Positions 23,831 through 36,390 of a DNA stretch of 64,000 nucleotides are shown here, one piece after another. Position 1 is the first letter of the stretch; every line of letters begins with the position of its first letter. This DNA is from Aselliscus stoliczkanus. Taxonomy: Eukaryota > Chordata > Mammalia > Chiroptera > Hipposideridae. The notes under the pieces are model-generated. The model was not told the DNA's origin and ran no database searches. It saw only the letters and a list, made by a program, of their open reading frames with translations. The position numbers and the translations under genes are program-made. The DNA lies in assembly GCA_033961575.1 (NCBI GenBank), contig CM066733.1, positions 141,348,421 through 141,412,420 on the forward strand. The letters run 5' to 3'.

Positions 23831-25479
23831 ACTAATAAAGGACTCAGTTCTCTGGTAGATATTTTCCAGTATGAATCCCTCTCTTGAAAAGTTGTTTTCA
23901 CTACTGAGAGGCCTCTTACACGCATTACATTGTATCGGGTATGCATTCAGTTTCAACTTCTGCTTCAACCTGGCTCCCAGCTCCTGTGTCCCTTTTTTCC
24001 TCATTTGCCCATCCACTTGATTTGCCCATCCTAGTCTTGGGCACCTGGCCTTACTCTTTCCTGACTTTGAACCAGACCTAGTACCTAACTCTATTTCTGT
24101 GTCTCTGTCCCTGGTAGCTTCTGTAGTACCACCATTCCTTAAACACTTGTTCTCGATGATCCCTTTCCTAGCGAGAGGAATCCTGCCATGGAAGCGGTCC
24201 ATTGAAAAGGTGCCGATTCTGGGCTCCGTTAGGCTGCATGAGTCTGCATGACCTTTCCATTACTTCCTGCTGCCACAGTTCCAACATGGCTTCTCCTTTT
24301 CCTGCTGAATTTATTTGCTGGACTGTATCCTTAGTTCCAGAAAGGACTTCCATCCACACTGTACAACCTGAGGGTTATCATAGTATTCTCTGAGAATGGC
24401 ACCCTCTGGAGATATAAATGTAGCAGCCCGGGCAATGCTCCTTGGGTCCAGGGCCCTGTCTCTGGACCAGAGCTATGCAGCAGGAGCTGGAAGCCACTTC
24501 CCAGTGTCTCCTTTGCCAGGTTCTGCCTGATGAGGTCCATGTGATGCTGTGATAGCAGTGCTTTTACTTCTCTATGCCTGTGTCCTTCTACAGCTTTTTC
24601 TCCTTTAATAAGATTGTACAAAAGTGGTAAAATTACAAGAGGCCACCAAATGCAATTACACACGCTAATATTTGCAAACTAATAAAGAAGTTGAATTCTT
24701 CAATAAAATTAGTTCACTTGTTAGAGATGTGGCTAAAATGTTCACAGGACAAAGGAAACAAAGCAGCAAATGTAAATGTGGGAATAAGGGACAGGCCAGA
24801 GATATTAAGCCGACTTCCTAGAGCCTGAAATTGAACGTGCATATGACCTGGCATTTTCATAGAGCATGGGGTCTGTATGCTATGGCAGAAACTCAGGAAG
24901 CAAGGCTTCCAACAACTCCCCTGCCAGGAAATTCCCTTTCTAAAGATACAGCACAGGGGTGTGCTTAGTAAATCAGACTTATATTTTGTATTTATTTACA
25001 ACAAAATTCGCAAAAGTGAAAAAATTGTAACTACTGAAAATACTATAACAAACTTCATTATTGAATCTTAAAATAATTAGGCAACAGACAGGAACACACA
25101 ATTCACAAGAAGCAAAATGATTTATTGCCCCTAATAATCAAAACAAACCAAAGGAACAATTTTTCACCTATCAAAGTGGCAAATGTTTAACAAAATGATA
25201 GTAGGTGTTGTTGGTCAGGTTGCAGTAATATGGACACTCAGATATACAGCTAATGGTAGACTAAATGGTACAGTTTTCCTAAAGCACAATTTTTCAATAT
25301 GCATCCAGAGTCTAAAGAAACGTCTTGATTGGACAATTTTACTGCACCAGATCTTTAACAAGAAAATGACCAGATATACAATGATGCAAACACTTGTGGG
25401 TGTAAACAGGAGAAATGAATATTTTCCATGTTCCTAAACCACAGCAGAGCGAATATTAGATAACTGCTGGTACTAAATT

Positions 25480-26040
25480 TGTAAAGACTTTACTTTCTTA
25501 GAGCAGTTTTAGGTTCACAGCAAAATTGAGAGGAAAGTGCAGAGGTTCCCCGTATGCCCCATGGACTCACTCACGCACAGCTTCCCATATTATCAACACC
25601 CCCACCAGAGTGGCACATTTGTTATAACTGCTGAACCCACATTTTGTGACCCATCATTATTATCCAAAGTTCATAGTTTACATCAGGGTTCACTCTTGGT
25701 GGAGCACATTCTGTGGGTTTGGACAAATGTGCACCTGTATCCACCATTGTAATATCATACAGAGAGTTTTCACTGACCACAAAATCCTCTGTGCTCTCCC
25801 TATTCATCCCTCCCTTCCCCTTCCCGACAGCCACTGGCACCCTCCGATGTTCTTACTGCAGCCGTAGCACTGCCTTTTCCTTTGTCACATAGTTGGAATT
25901 ATATAGTCCGTAGCCTTTCTAGATTAGCTTCCTTCACTTAGAAATATACATTTGAAAGTTTTCTCCATGTCTTTTCATGCCTTGATCAGTACTCTTTTTA
26001 GCACTGAATAATATTCAATTTTTCTGGATGTATCCCAGTT
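25480..26040 (-). mobile_element. L1M-type 3' fragment
   Basis: Antisense L1 3' UTR ('agcagttttaggttcacagc', 'ggacaaatgtgcacctgtat') and then the ORF2 end ('tagcactgaataatattcaa' 'tttttctggatg'). Minus orientation, 5'-truncated, moderately diverged. Confidence 0.7.
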
Positions 26041-26329
26041 TTTTCTCTTTTTCTTGGATCACAGTACATGTTTATCATAAAAGATAATGGGCTGGGCTCC
26101 GCCAGCTATGCTATGAATTGCCATTTTCAATGCTGACGTAATTCAAGCTCAACATGCAGAGATGTGGAGAGCAAGAGAGTTTGGGTGTGGGTGGGTAGGG
26201 TAAAGATGGAGGAGGGCTGAAATGATTTGGGCCTAATGAGCTCAGGTCTAGCAAGGCTTCTACATGATCTAGCTGGCCTGTTTTGATTCTGAATTTGGTT
26301 TGGGGCCCAAGCCCCAACTAATAGGAGAA

Positions 26330-26740
26330 TGTGAACTTGGTTTTCTTTGTTTGCTTATTTAAGCCATTTCCCTCAGGACTTTATGGATGTCTGTGTCTTA
26401 GAGGAAGCCTCATGAGAGTGTGCATGGTCAGAACAGTCACTGAGGACTGGACAGCCATCTAGGACACTAGGCCTAAAAAGGAGCGATACTGCCAAGAAGA
26501 AACCTGAGCCCTCCATGCTGAAAGACTAGTGAGACTCCATTTGACTTGTTGCTTCAGGTTGGAACCCCTCTGATTGGCTCTTCACAGTTTAATAAATAAT
26601 CGCTGCTCTTATTGTTATCTTTATTAACCAAGTTAATAAAGGTGTGGATACTTCCTGTGCCTGCACACTCGGTATTTCCTTCCCAGGTTGCACTTCTATC
26701 AATGTTTCTGCTATGTAGGAAGCCTCTCCCTTCCCCTTTC
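26330..26740 (+). repeat. Possible LTR, plus strand
   Basis: It has CCCCTCTGATTGGCTC (CCAAT-type, inverted) before TTTAATAAATAATCGC and, further on, AATAAAGGTGTGG, which is an LTR-like promoter and polyadenylation layout. Family and ends are unknown. Weak call. Confidence 0.25.
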
Positions 26741-28507
26741 TTTACTCTGTGTCTTACAGTCTGTTAACAGCAGTCGTCTAACCCACCTCCTGCATGAAGG
26801 GTCCCTGGGATTGCACAGTGATCGATTCCTTTTCTAAATCCTTGTACTGGGGGTTGAACCTACACAATTTGACTCTTTATAATATATAAACAGCACAGAG
26901 GTTGATATATGGGACATGCACAATGGATGGCTGAGTGAGTGACTTTCAAAATGAGAATGCAGCCACTACACTACCGTATTAAATTCTTATTTTGTTGAAT
27001 AGCCTAAATGAATGAGCTGGCATTCTCATTATAAATTTATTCTAAAACCTGTTATATTCTATTTTTACTATTATCATCTTCTAAATTCCTATTATACCTG
27101 GTCCTGACACCTTTATCCCTCTTTGTTCCAGCAGAGAGCTGAATGGATAGGACTCTTGAACAACTTTCTTTCAACAGCACTCTGTTCCCAAGCTTAAAAT
27201 GGAACATAATTTTGGTTCTGTCTTTTAAAAGAGATTTGAAGTATATTCTCACTTACTGCTTCAGACCGAAATAATAGCCTGAACTTCCCCCCTTTATTTC
27301 TTACATTTATACACAGCTTCTCATTTTATTTCTATGGATGTTAAGAGCTCCTAGTTTGACTAATATATTAAATAGGGACTTCATTTCATATCACAGTTTT
27401 TATTCAATAATCTCAAGTAATAGCTTATAGTCATCATATCAGGTTTCCTCTTGAGAGTGCTAGTCACCATCAATAATAATCAAGCATCAGTTAGGTCATT
27501 ATCCCATTCCTGAGCTGTCAGTCATTCACCATGAGAAACAATTGAGATAATGCAGAAGACAATTGTCTAAATAACTCTTATTACAGCATGAAAACAAGCA
27601 ATATGTGCTTCCATTGCAAATGGAGTCTATTCTGACAAAATGACAATGGTTTTGCAATTGGCAGTAGAAATAGGGGATGTGTTGTGATGGATTTCTGGCA
27701 GCAAAATGGCCTTCATCTATCCTTGCTCTTTATATCCCCAGCTACTCTGAGCTTCAGAAACACATATCTCCATCACACTCAAGGAAGCAGGAGTAATAGA
27801 ACTCACCAATGAACCATAACACCCATTGGTACACAAACCATTCCTTCCCCCCCTGACTAATCTCACTTGAAAACATCCACCAAGGTATCTTTATTCTGTT
27901 CCAGTCTATGTGAGCCATGGTAGAAATATCTGGTGATTACAATTGGGCAGGTTTTAAGGCAACAAGGAATCAATCACTGGCCACTGTTGCTTTTACTTTA
28001 TAGTTTTGTGAGCTTTGGGGGCGCCCAACTGAAAAGTCAGTGCCAAGCGTTTTTAGGAGATGCTTTTATGGTTTTCCTGTTGACCTCCCCACTAGAAGAA
28101 GCCGTCATGTTCCATCAAGGTGGCATTGTCATGCTGATCAGTCTGTTCCCTGGTTTTCCCTTCCCAAAGATCTCTGAACACATACCAGGTGAACGTACAC
28201 TTGGATCCAGTATTCGTTTCTCAGGAAACTAACCTCTACACTGGCTTTATTGTCCTTGTGAAGGGTAAAATTCATCTCTGCTGGACTTTTTGTTCCTAAC
28301 TGTGTAAGAAACCAGGGCAGGGGGACCAGTGCCATATCTCTGACCTCATCAGAGTGCTGTGACAGCTCAGCATGTCCTGTGTTAATGAGAATGAGGCTTC
28401 CTCTTTCTATGTCAAGTTCATTTGAAAAAGGCTATAGGGTATCAGACCTCAAAGTAGTGCAGCGCTTTGAATGCACATGCATATACAACTATTTAACCCG
28501 AATTGTG

Positions 28508-28556
28508 TGCAAGCATGCATGCGTGTGCACACACACACACACACACACGTGCATAC
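28508..28556 (+). repeat. Alternating purine-pyrimidine (CA)n-rich tract
   Basis: 'gtgtgcaagcatgcatgcgt' passes into (CA)10 and 'cgtgcatacatgg'. About 50 bp of almost unbroken alternation. Confidence 0.85.
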
Positions 28557-29951
28557 ATGGTATGAAGAGTTCTATCACTGAATTTTATGTCTGAAACCAA
28601 GATTGCCCTCAAATAACACAGGATTTGGTCTAAATCTAATATATCAGCATAGACTTTCCTTTATAATGAGTTATAGGCATCCATTGTTTGTTCCTTTAAT
28701 GTAGCCTGGATTATGACTAGACTTGTCCATCATTTCTGCTGTCTCAGGTTGAACTTTAGTGGTTAGTATGTGTCAAAGTCTCTGTGCTTCTCCTTCTCTC
28801 TAGAGTTGGCTACTTTTTTATGTGATTTTGAGAATCATAGATTCATGGAGGGGTGGCAGACACACCTATTTCATCCAAACTCCAAGTCCTAATTGAAGAT
28901 AATTGTCTTTGGAACACTAGAAAAAGTTCACTTTGGTTATAAAAATGAACAAGGAATATGCATAGACAAAGAATTATCTTGACCACATTTGTGTTTGCCT
29001 CATACATCCTCATCTAAGAATAACTAGAAGACCTCAGGGAAAAGTCTTGATATGTTGCCCAGCTATTTCAGTAGGACTGAATCCCATTGCTGAGTTATGG
29101 TCCAAAAAGGGCTGAACACCTGGCATCCTAGAAAGCAAAGTTCCCTAAGGCACTAAAAAGTTGTGCAGTCAACAGAAATATTGGCCCAGAGATGCTAAAT
29201 TCCATATGTTCCTCGAGTGCATTTTTGATGAGTGTGTTTTGACATCTTGAGCAAGGTTAGTTTGTAAAGAGCTGAGCCCAACAGACTAGGTTAGCCATCT
29301 AGGTAACTACAGGCATCAAGCTGCTTGAAAGAGTCCCCCCGTGGTACATTCAAGGCTCCTCGAAGTTTGGCATCCAAACTGCTTCCAGGTGAGACTGTTT
29401 GCTGCCTCCAGGGCCACTTATTTAATTAGATTAAGTTAACCTTCTGTGGATATTTACCCCTGGAACAGAAGGTTCACTTCCAGCTTTTTAAGTATATGGA
29501 CAATTGTGTCCTCCCCACCCCCAAATTGACCCTGGAGCAGTCTGGAAACTCAGAAAAAGTTTGGGGAATTAGTAGTTGCTGTGGCTAGGTCAGTCTGAGG
29601 GTCATAGAATATAGAATATTGGTTCTTTGTGGTAACTTTCCTTTCAAACGATTTTTGTCTGTTGGTTTTCAACTTCTCTGTGTAGTAATGAATGGAACAT
29701 CTATATGAAAGAGCTATGCAAAAAATACTGCCTGTTTCAACATCATCCATGTGATGTAAACCATGGCGACCTCACCATGAGATGAAATGTATGTGAGTTT
29801 TCTTTATAGGTTACACATAATTTACAATCAAGGGCAGATTTTGTTTTTCACACACAAACATTTATTAATGTGCTTTCAAATGCCACATCTTTCCCTGAGC
29901 CTGCTGACTGTAATGTCACTCCTAGGCTGTAACTAAGCAAGACAGACCAGT

Positions 29952-30195
29952 GTGGTACTTAAGAGTGAGAGTTCTGGAGTCAGACCGGCCGGGTGATGGG
30001 CTAGTCACCACCACAATCCAGCTTTGTGACCCTGGGCAAGTCATTTGATCCACTAGGCCTTGGATTTTCCATCAGTAAGCTGGACATAGTAATATCACTT
30101 AGTTCATAAGTCATATATATACCATATATATATTTGGTACCTAATTAAATGCCTGTCACATAGCAAGCATTCAGTCATGTTACCTATTATTACCT
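29952..30195 (+). repeat. MIR SINE, nearly full length
   Basis: The best MIR in the window. 'tgagagttctggagtcagac' starts it, with 'ctttgtgaccctgggcaagt' 'catttgatcc' in the core and 'gcctgtcacatagcaagcat' 'tcagtcatgtt' in the tail. It contains a (TATA) stretch near 30115-30130. Confidence 0.8.
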
Positions 30196-30234
30196 GGTGC
30201 TAGGCCAGGTTTGATGCTAATTTTTGTACATTTT

Positions 30235-30480
30235 AAAAAAGTAAAATTTGTAGTTTCAGAAGAGTTTTAAAGAAACATTGCAAATATATATCAGGGAGTT
30301 CTCATATACTCTGCACCCAGGTACATATATATCCACATGTAAACATCCATGTATAATTATTTCTTTATAAATTCATCAGTGTATATATTAAGCTAAACTT
30401 AAATTCTAACTGATGCCTTCACCTCCACGCCACTAGTACATGGTTTATTCTAGCTTTCTCCCTTTGCCTATCTGTAACCT
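30235..30480 (-). mobile_element. L1M-type 3' UTR fragment
   Basis: 'gtagtttcagaagagtttta' 'aagaaacattgc' and 'ttctcatatactctgcaccc' resemble the reverse of older L1 3' UTRs. Confidence 0.55.
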
Positions 30481-31544
30481 CCCACTCTAACTGTGATAAA
30501 CTGGGCTTCTACCAATTGCCTTCTATTTATTTGTTGGTTCAGCCTTGGTAGATAAGCACAGCTATTTCATAATTGTTAACCCATACCACATGAGAAACAA
30601 CTTGACAAGCTTGAGTATGGTGCTTATATTCCATTTCTGAATATAATTTTAATAGATTTGGATCAGCCACGTGACCTCTCAAGGTGGTCCTTATTCTTGT
30701 TTCTGTAAACATGTCCTTCACAACCTGAGAAGAGTGGTTGACGTATCCAAGCAGATTCAGATAAAGCCTTGACCCTGTATTTGTTGTATCACCCTCTTTG
30801 CCTATAAGCTCCTGACAACATGCCTCTCAGGAGCTTCTCTTTTAGATACTGACTCAAGTCTCGCTAGCCATAAGTTCTTATTAGACCCATAGGAATTCCA
30901 AATTTGATTCTTTCAAGATATGCTGCTGGGAAACACCCCATGAAAGACAACATGCCATTGAAGAAACCCAAAAACTGTAACATTGGGGTCTATATGGGCT
31001 AAGCCCACATAAAATATCACTGTAAAATACAACTAATAGGGCCCTAGGGAATGGTATCTTCCATTTTTTGATGATGCAGGCATGGTAATAAGCCTTATGG
31101 CCTATATTTAAGCCTCAGAGTCTGTCCAGAACATGTCATCCTTCTATTCCAGGCTCCTGTTTTATCCGCTTGGCATATGAATTCCAGGAAAAGGGCTGAA
31201 AGATAAGAAATTCTTTAATATATCCCAAAGTAGACTTTTTTATGTACAGCATTTTCTCAAATTATGGATACTGCATCATATTAATCAGAAGTCACCATAA
31301 AAGTGGTGATCATAAAAATGGGTGTCTAATGCTAATGCCATATAAGTTTTATGGTTTTGTTTTTGCAATAAGCAAGACTCTAATACTGGTTACCAGGAGA
31401 TGCTATGTAAGGCCATAATTAAATATGTAAGAGACAAGTAGAATTTTCACAAATAATTCTTATATTTCTGCAAAATCCACTCTAACCTATTAGTTAACAC
31501 AACACAACAGAATGAAACTAGAGATAATAAAAAAGGACAAATCA

Positions 31545-31645
31545 GGGCCAGACAAGTGGCACTGTGGTTAAGTGCTGGCTTGGGAAGCCAGCGGCCCCGA
31601 CTCGGGCCCCATATATGAGGGCCAGTGATACTGCCCTCAAAAAAA
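31545..31645 (+). mobile_element. Short tRNA-derived SINE, plus strand
   Basis: 'gggccagacaagtggcactg' begins the copy, with 'ggttaagtgctggcttggga' 'agccagcggcc' and an A-tail. A duplication AAAAAAGGACAAA sits at 31529-31541 and 31646-31658. It is more substituted in the head than other copies. Confidence 0.88.
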
Positions 31646-33586
31646 AAAAAAGGACAAACCATTGATCAGAACTCAAAATGGGCCATACCGCATTACATTA
31701 CATCACAGGACTCCCTTACATATGTCAAGAAAACATGTTCCCTTGTACCCATCCATAAGGACAAATGGTGCTATTAGCATGGATTGCCTCCTTAGAGCTT
31801 AGAGGAGGCCAAGAGGGAGAGGCTTGGCAAGGATTTTGACCCAGCAGGTTGTTGAGAAGGGAGTCAGTTCCTGATGAATTTTAATAATACTCTAACTTCC
31901 CACATTGGCTGGAGCTGCCAGCTCTCTGAAACATACTCCATCTCTATGATTACCTGCCAAATGCTTACTGTGGACCTACAAAAATGAGTTACTCCAGGGG
32001 AGTGGGTTATAACTCCATGAAACTATTTGTGTCAGATCAATAAGAAAGGCAAAGGCACATGTCAGGCCACCTTAGTTTTCTCTCTGTAGAGAAACAAAGA
32101 GCCCCACAGTTCAGCTGAGTGAAACTAACTCATCCTCAGCATCACCGAAACACACCAGCGATTGTCCTCCTCTGTTTTTCACATACACCATAATTTTTGA
32201 AATACAAATTAGCCAAAATACAATTGATTTTCAGGGAATTGAAAGCTTGCCATCAATATCATCAATTTGCAGGAGGCATGCTGTTTATGTTATGTAACTC
32301 TGGAATTTCTCTCTTAACAATAGATTGTGATGATGTAGTTAGAAAAAAATGTCCGTATTATTCATATATGTTAAAAGCATGTGGCTTTAAGCAATAGAAA
32401 TTCAACTAATAATAACAGTGATAATAACATATGCTGGATTAAATGATACTTTCTTCTCTTCCATCCTACATGGAGTTAATTTACATTTTAGTAAACTAAG
32501 TAGCAAATAATGGAGAGGTCATGTTTCTGTGATGTGAGCAGAGAAAACTTTGTAGGCAAAATGGAAAATACAGTCAGAGGAAACAAACAAACCAACAAAA
32601 AACAGATCCTAGACTGGAGCACAGACAAGTCTAGATTATTGCAATCTTATCACAAATTCTCTCTGGAAAAACATTTAAAAAATTTAGAAGCTCAGTCCTT
32701 CAAGAAAAATCGAGGGCATTTTAGTTCTTTGAGATCATCATTTTTAAACTGACCTGATTCATCATTTTTCAATTAATGTAATATTTGGGTCATTTAAAGG
32801 AGCATGCATTTTATTTTCTTTAATATTTTGACAATATAAAATAATTGTAGCCCTTTCTATTTCAATATGAACTGAAATCATATCAAATTATTGAATATAC
32901 AATGCTGTGTAAAAAGAAGCAGTGAAGAGCTATTAATGCTAAGAAATCAGAAGAATGCTTTCTCAGTTATGTTTACTAATTTCTCCCAAAATACTTCTTT
33001 GTTTATTGAAGAATGCTTGTTTTGTTTCTTTTTAATTTGAAGTTAATGCCGAGTGTCTAGATTTTAAAAGGCAGTGTAACTAGACATGCATAATAATGGG
33101 GTTATACTAATGAATTAGAAAGAACAGGCATCAACAAAATACTCTATTGACAATTGGAATTCAACATTCTTTCAATCTATTTTCTAAATTTTTCCACTGT
33201 GGACATTCAACCTAGAACAATATTATTAAAAACTCAGACTAAATAAACATAAAGCTGACTGGATTTTCTGATGAATATCTTGTCTGTTATGGGGCTATTC
33301 TAGCAGTTGTGTATGGCTGCTATTTGCATGCACAGTGCACTTGCCAGGGACCAGATCCAGTCCGGAGGCCACTGCCTCTGTCCGTGCTATCTGAGTGACC
33401 TTGAATTCAGAGCCCCTAGGATTTCAGTGGGACAGTCAGTGTATTTCCTTCCAAAATTTGGATCCAGCTGAGAAGTAGACCCAGGAGTCAAACAGATGGA
33501 GAAAATATTTTTTGTCAGTACTGTGATTGTGTACATAGAAGACAAAAGAATTTATTTAAAAAAATAGAATTAATAAGTAAATTTAT

Positions 33587-33962
33587 GGGCTGGCCAAGTG
33601 GCTTGTTGAGAAGGGGCGCAAGCTCTGAGCAACAGGGTTGCTGGTTCAATTCCCACATGGGCCAGTGAGGTGCGACTGAGCTGAGCTGCCACTGAGCTGC
33701 CAACAGGTGGCAGGATGGCTCAGCTGGTGAGAGCACATGTTTCTAACAATAAGGTTTCCAGTTGGACTCCCACATGGGATGGTGCCCTATGCCCACTGCA
33801 ACTCAGATTGAACACGGTACCTTGAGCTGAGTGGCTGTGAGCTGCCTATGGGTGGCCAGATGGCGACAGGACTTGGAGCTGAGCTAGCTGCCCCCTCTAC
33901 AACTAAGATTGAAGGATAGCAACTTGGCTGTTTCCCTTCCCCAATTAAAAAAATTTTTTAAA
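33587..33962 (+). mobile_element. Dimeric tRNA-like SINE (Rhin-1-like), plus strand
   Basis: About 375 bp. It starts GGGCTGGCCAAGTGGCTTG. Two tRNA-like B-box segments occur in tandem, GGTTCAATTCCCACATGGG near 33645 and AGTTGGACTCCCACATGGG near 33760. Each is preceded by a GAGCTGAGCTGCC or GAGCACATG-like region, and the copy ends 'ccttccccaatt' plus an A-rich tail. A target duplication AAGTAAATTTA is seen at 33575-33585 and 33963-33973. This is a dimeric SINE resembling Rhin-1 of bats. Confidence 0.88.
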
Positions 33963-34689
33963 AAGTAAATTTAGTAAGTTTTCAGGGTAGAAGTTCAAAA
34001 TACAAAATCAGTAGTGTTTCTATGTACTGGCCACACATCATATTTAAAGATGTCAAAGACAATAATTGTAGTAATACCATAAAAAGCAAATACTTAGAAC
34101 CTGCACACTGAAAACTTCCAAAGCATTGCTGAGATAAATTATGGCAGCTCTAAGTAAATGAAAGGAACTGGAAATGCTCAGTATCAAGATCTGGGCAGCA
34201 ATTAAATGGATATGTACGTAAACATTCGTTGATCTGTACCTTAAAGATTTCTGCACTTTACCATATATGAGCTATATCTCAATAAAAAAGTATTTAAAAG
34301 TTAACAACAAAAAAGAAGACAAAAAAAAAAAAAGCCATACTGGCTTAGACACATGGATTAAACATGTGGCCACAATAGACTTTTCAATGGTTGAGCTCAG
34401 AACTAGATGATTAACCTAGTTTGCCTACTGGCACAGCTAGGTAACTGCAGCCCACATTTACCAAAGGTGGCAGAACCAACCAGAACCTTTGCATACTGTC
34501 AGGGTTTCTGGCTCCAAATGGAAGAGAAATGGCTGAGCTGAACACACGCACCTTTTTTCCCTCCATTCACCAATAAGATGAATCCTCTTCTCTTTCCATT
34601 AGGTAAAATAAAGAGGGCTGAGGTGTTTCTCTATGGGAGTCTGTTCACACAAAAAAAAGCATTTATTGAAGGGGAAGGGAGGGCATTTC

Positions 34690-34825
34690 TCCCCAGTCAT
34701 GACCTTCCTGTGCTTTGGTCTTCTCTCCTTTATAAAATGGTGATAATAGAACCTATCTCACCGAGTTGCATAAGGATTTGAAAAGATAATATATGTGAAT
34801 GGCTTTGCCAAGTACCAATAAATGT
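34690..34825 (+). repeat. MIR-like fragment
   Basis: 'ctctcctttataaaatggtg' 'ataatagaacctatctcacc' and 'gagttgcataaggatttgaa' fit the MIR middle, with the tail degraded. Confidence 0.55.
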
Positions 34826-36159
34826 GCAATTGGTGAAACAAAGCATAACAACTTAAAAAGGGAAGAAATCTTCAGGAAGACAATCTGATCTGCTTGTGCT
34901 ATTTTTAGATTAGGAAACTGGCATCCGAGGGGGTCTAGACCCTTGTGCAAGTTCCGTGGCTTGTTGGAAATGTTGCCATAGCAGGACGTGTCCAGTCCAG
35001 GGGTCTCTCTGCCAAACCACTGTGCTTAAGAGCCAGCTTAAATGGCAGTGGACAGAACTGCCCACCCTCCCGCCATCCCTCCCGATCATTATGAATTCCC
35101 CATTTTCAGAAGGAGCACAGTCCAGTCCTACCCCCAGGCAGGCCCTGCCTGCTGCACTCAGGCCACAATTTACAGTCCTTGTGCTTTCACAATAAGAACG
35201 AGATTACTATTTTAGAGTCAAGGTAGCTATTTTCACAATACACTGTGAAGTAGTTAGGCAGGTATTCTTTTGAAAGTAAATAAACACAGTCAATTACAAT
35301 GATTTGTTCCATTTAGTATATTAGAAAAGGTAATGGTTTAATGATAAGCTAGTGGTCTATAACAGTTAATGCACCACAGAAAAGGAAGCATAAAATCCCC
35401 TTCTCACTAATAACTTTGAGACTAGTGTTATGAAAGGCACTAATCCCCAGGGAATTAAAATGTTTTCACCTCCCCACCAAGTGACAGTATTATTAGTTTG
35501 GATGCTCTAGTCACTCACAGTCATGAAACATAGGATATGTGGGGAACAGGAAAACCTGTACTGTATTCTGTTGGTTCAGTGATAGGTCCTTGCGACATCA
35601 TCTGGGATAGTTGTGATGGCAAAGAAAATGGTCTTGTAAAGGCCGGATGACTTTCTAACTCACTGTCACACATTCCCAAATGCTAGCTCATCCCGAGCTG
35701 GGCCAGTAGCTGAAAAAGGGGTTCTTATGGATGGTAGCACCCCCTTCATGCACAGATTCAGTGGACTGATAGGCAGGTTCATGGGCTCACCTAGGATCGA
35801 CACAAACACACAAGTTCTTTGTGCTTCTGTTGGAAATGGTGTGAGTTACAAATATTCCCTAAAAGCATGGGCCTGGCCTCCTGGCTCTCCATATGGTAAA
35901 TATGGACAGGATGGGCTTCTTTGCCATTATTTGCTGTGGATGGAGTACAGGCTATTGCTTCAAAGTCAGTGAGCCAGCTGTGCACATCTGGACCAATCCC
36001 AGGGAAAAGCCCCAAACCAGCCTGAGGGCGATACTGGGCCACAGCAGGCTGCCCTGTCCTAGTCACCAGGGAAGTGCCCCCTCTGTAGATTTTTGTATCT
36101 GCGCCCATGATGCCGCTGAGTGTAACGAAGTGTGAGGGTCCAGGGCTCGTCTGGATATC

Positions 36160-36260
36160 ACTGCTCTTTCCTCACTTGTAAATGGCAAGATGAATGCCTA
36201 TTTGGCAGGATTATCGTGAGCTCATTATTTGAGTCTTGTATGTAACAAATACAAAAAATA
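36160..36260 (+). repeat. MIR-like fragment
   Basis: 'ctttcctcacttgtaaatgg' 'caagatgaatgcct' and 'ggattatcgtgagctca' resemble the MIR core. Weak. Confidence 0.4.
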
Positions 36261-36340
36261 GTAGCTAGTTTTATTATTAATGTGTTTATGTCTTGTTAAA
36301 ATTAAATTACTGTAACATTGTTAAAATTAATAATATTCTG

Positions 36341-36390
36341 ATTATTGTATCTAGGAAACATGTATATTGTATTATTGTATCTAGGAAACA
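36341..36390 (+). repeat. Short local duplication
   Basis: ATTATTGTATCTAGGAAACA occurs identically at 36341-36360 and 36371-36390, 30 bp apart. It is followed by a TATA/CATA-rich run to 36430. Confidence 0.9.
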
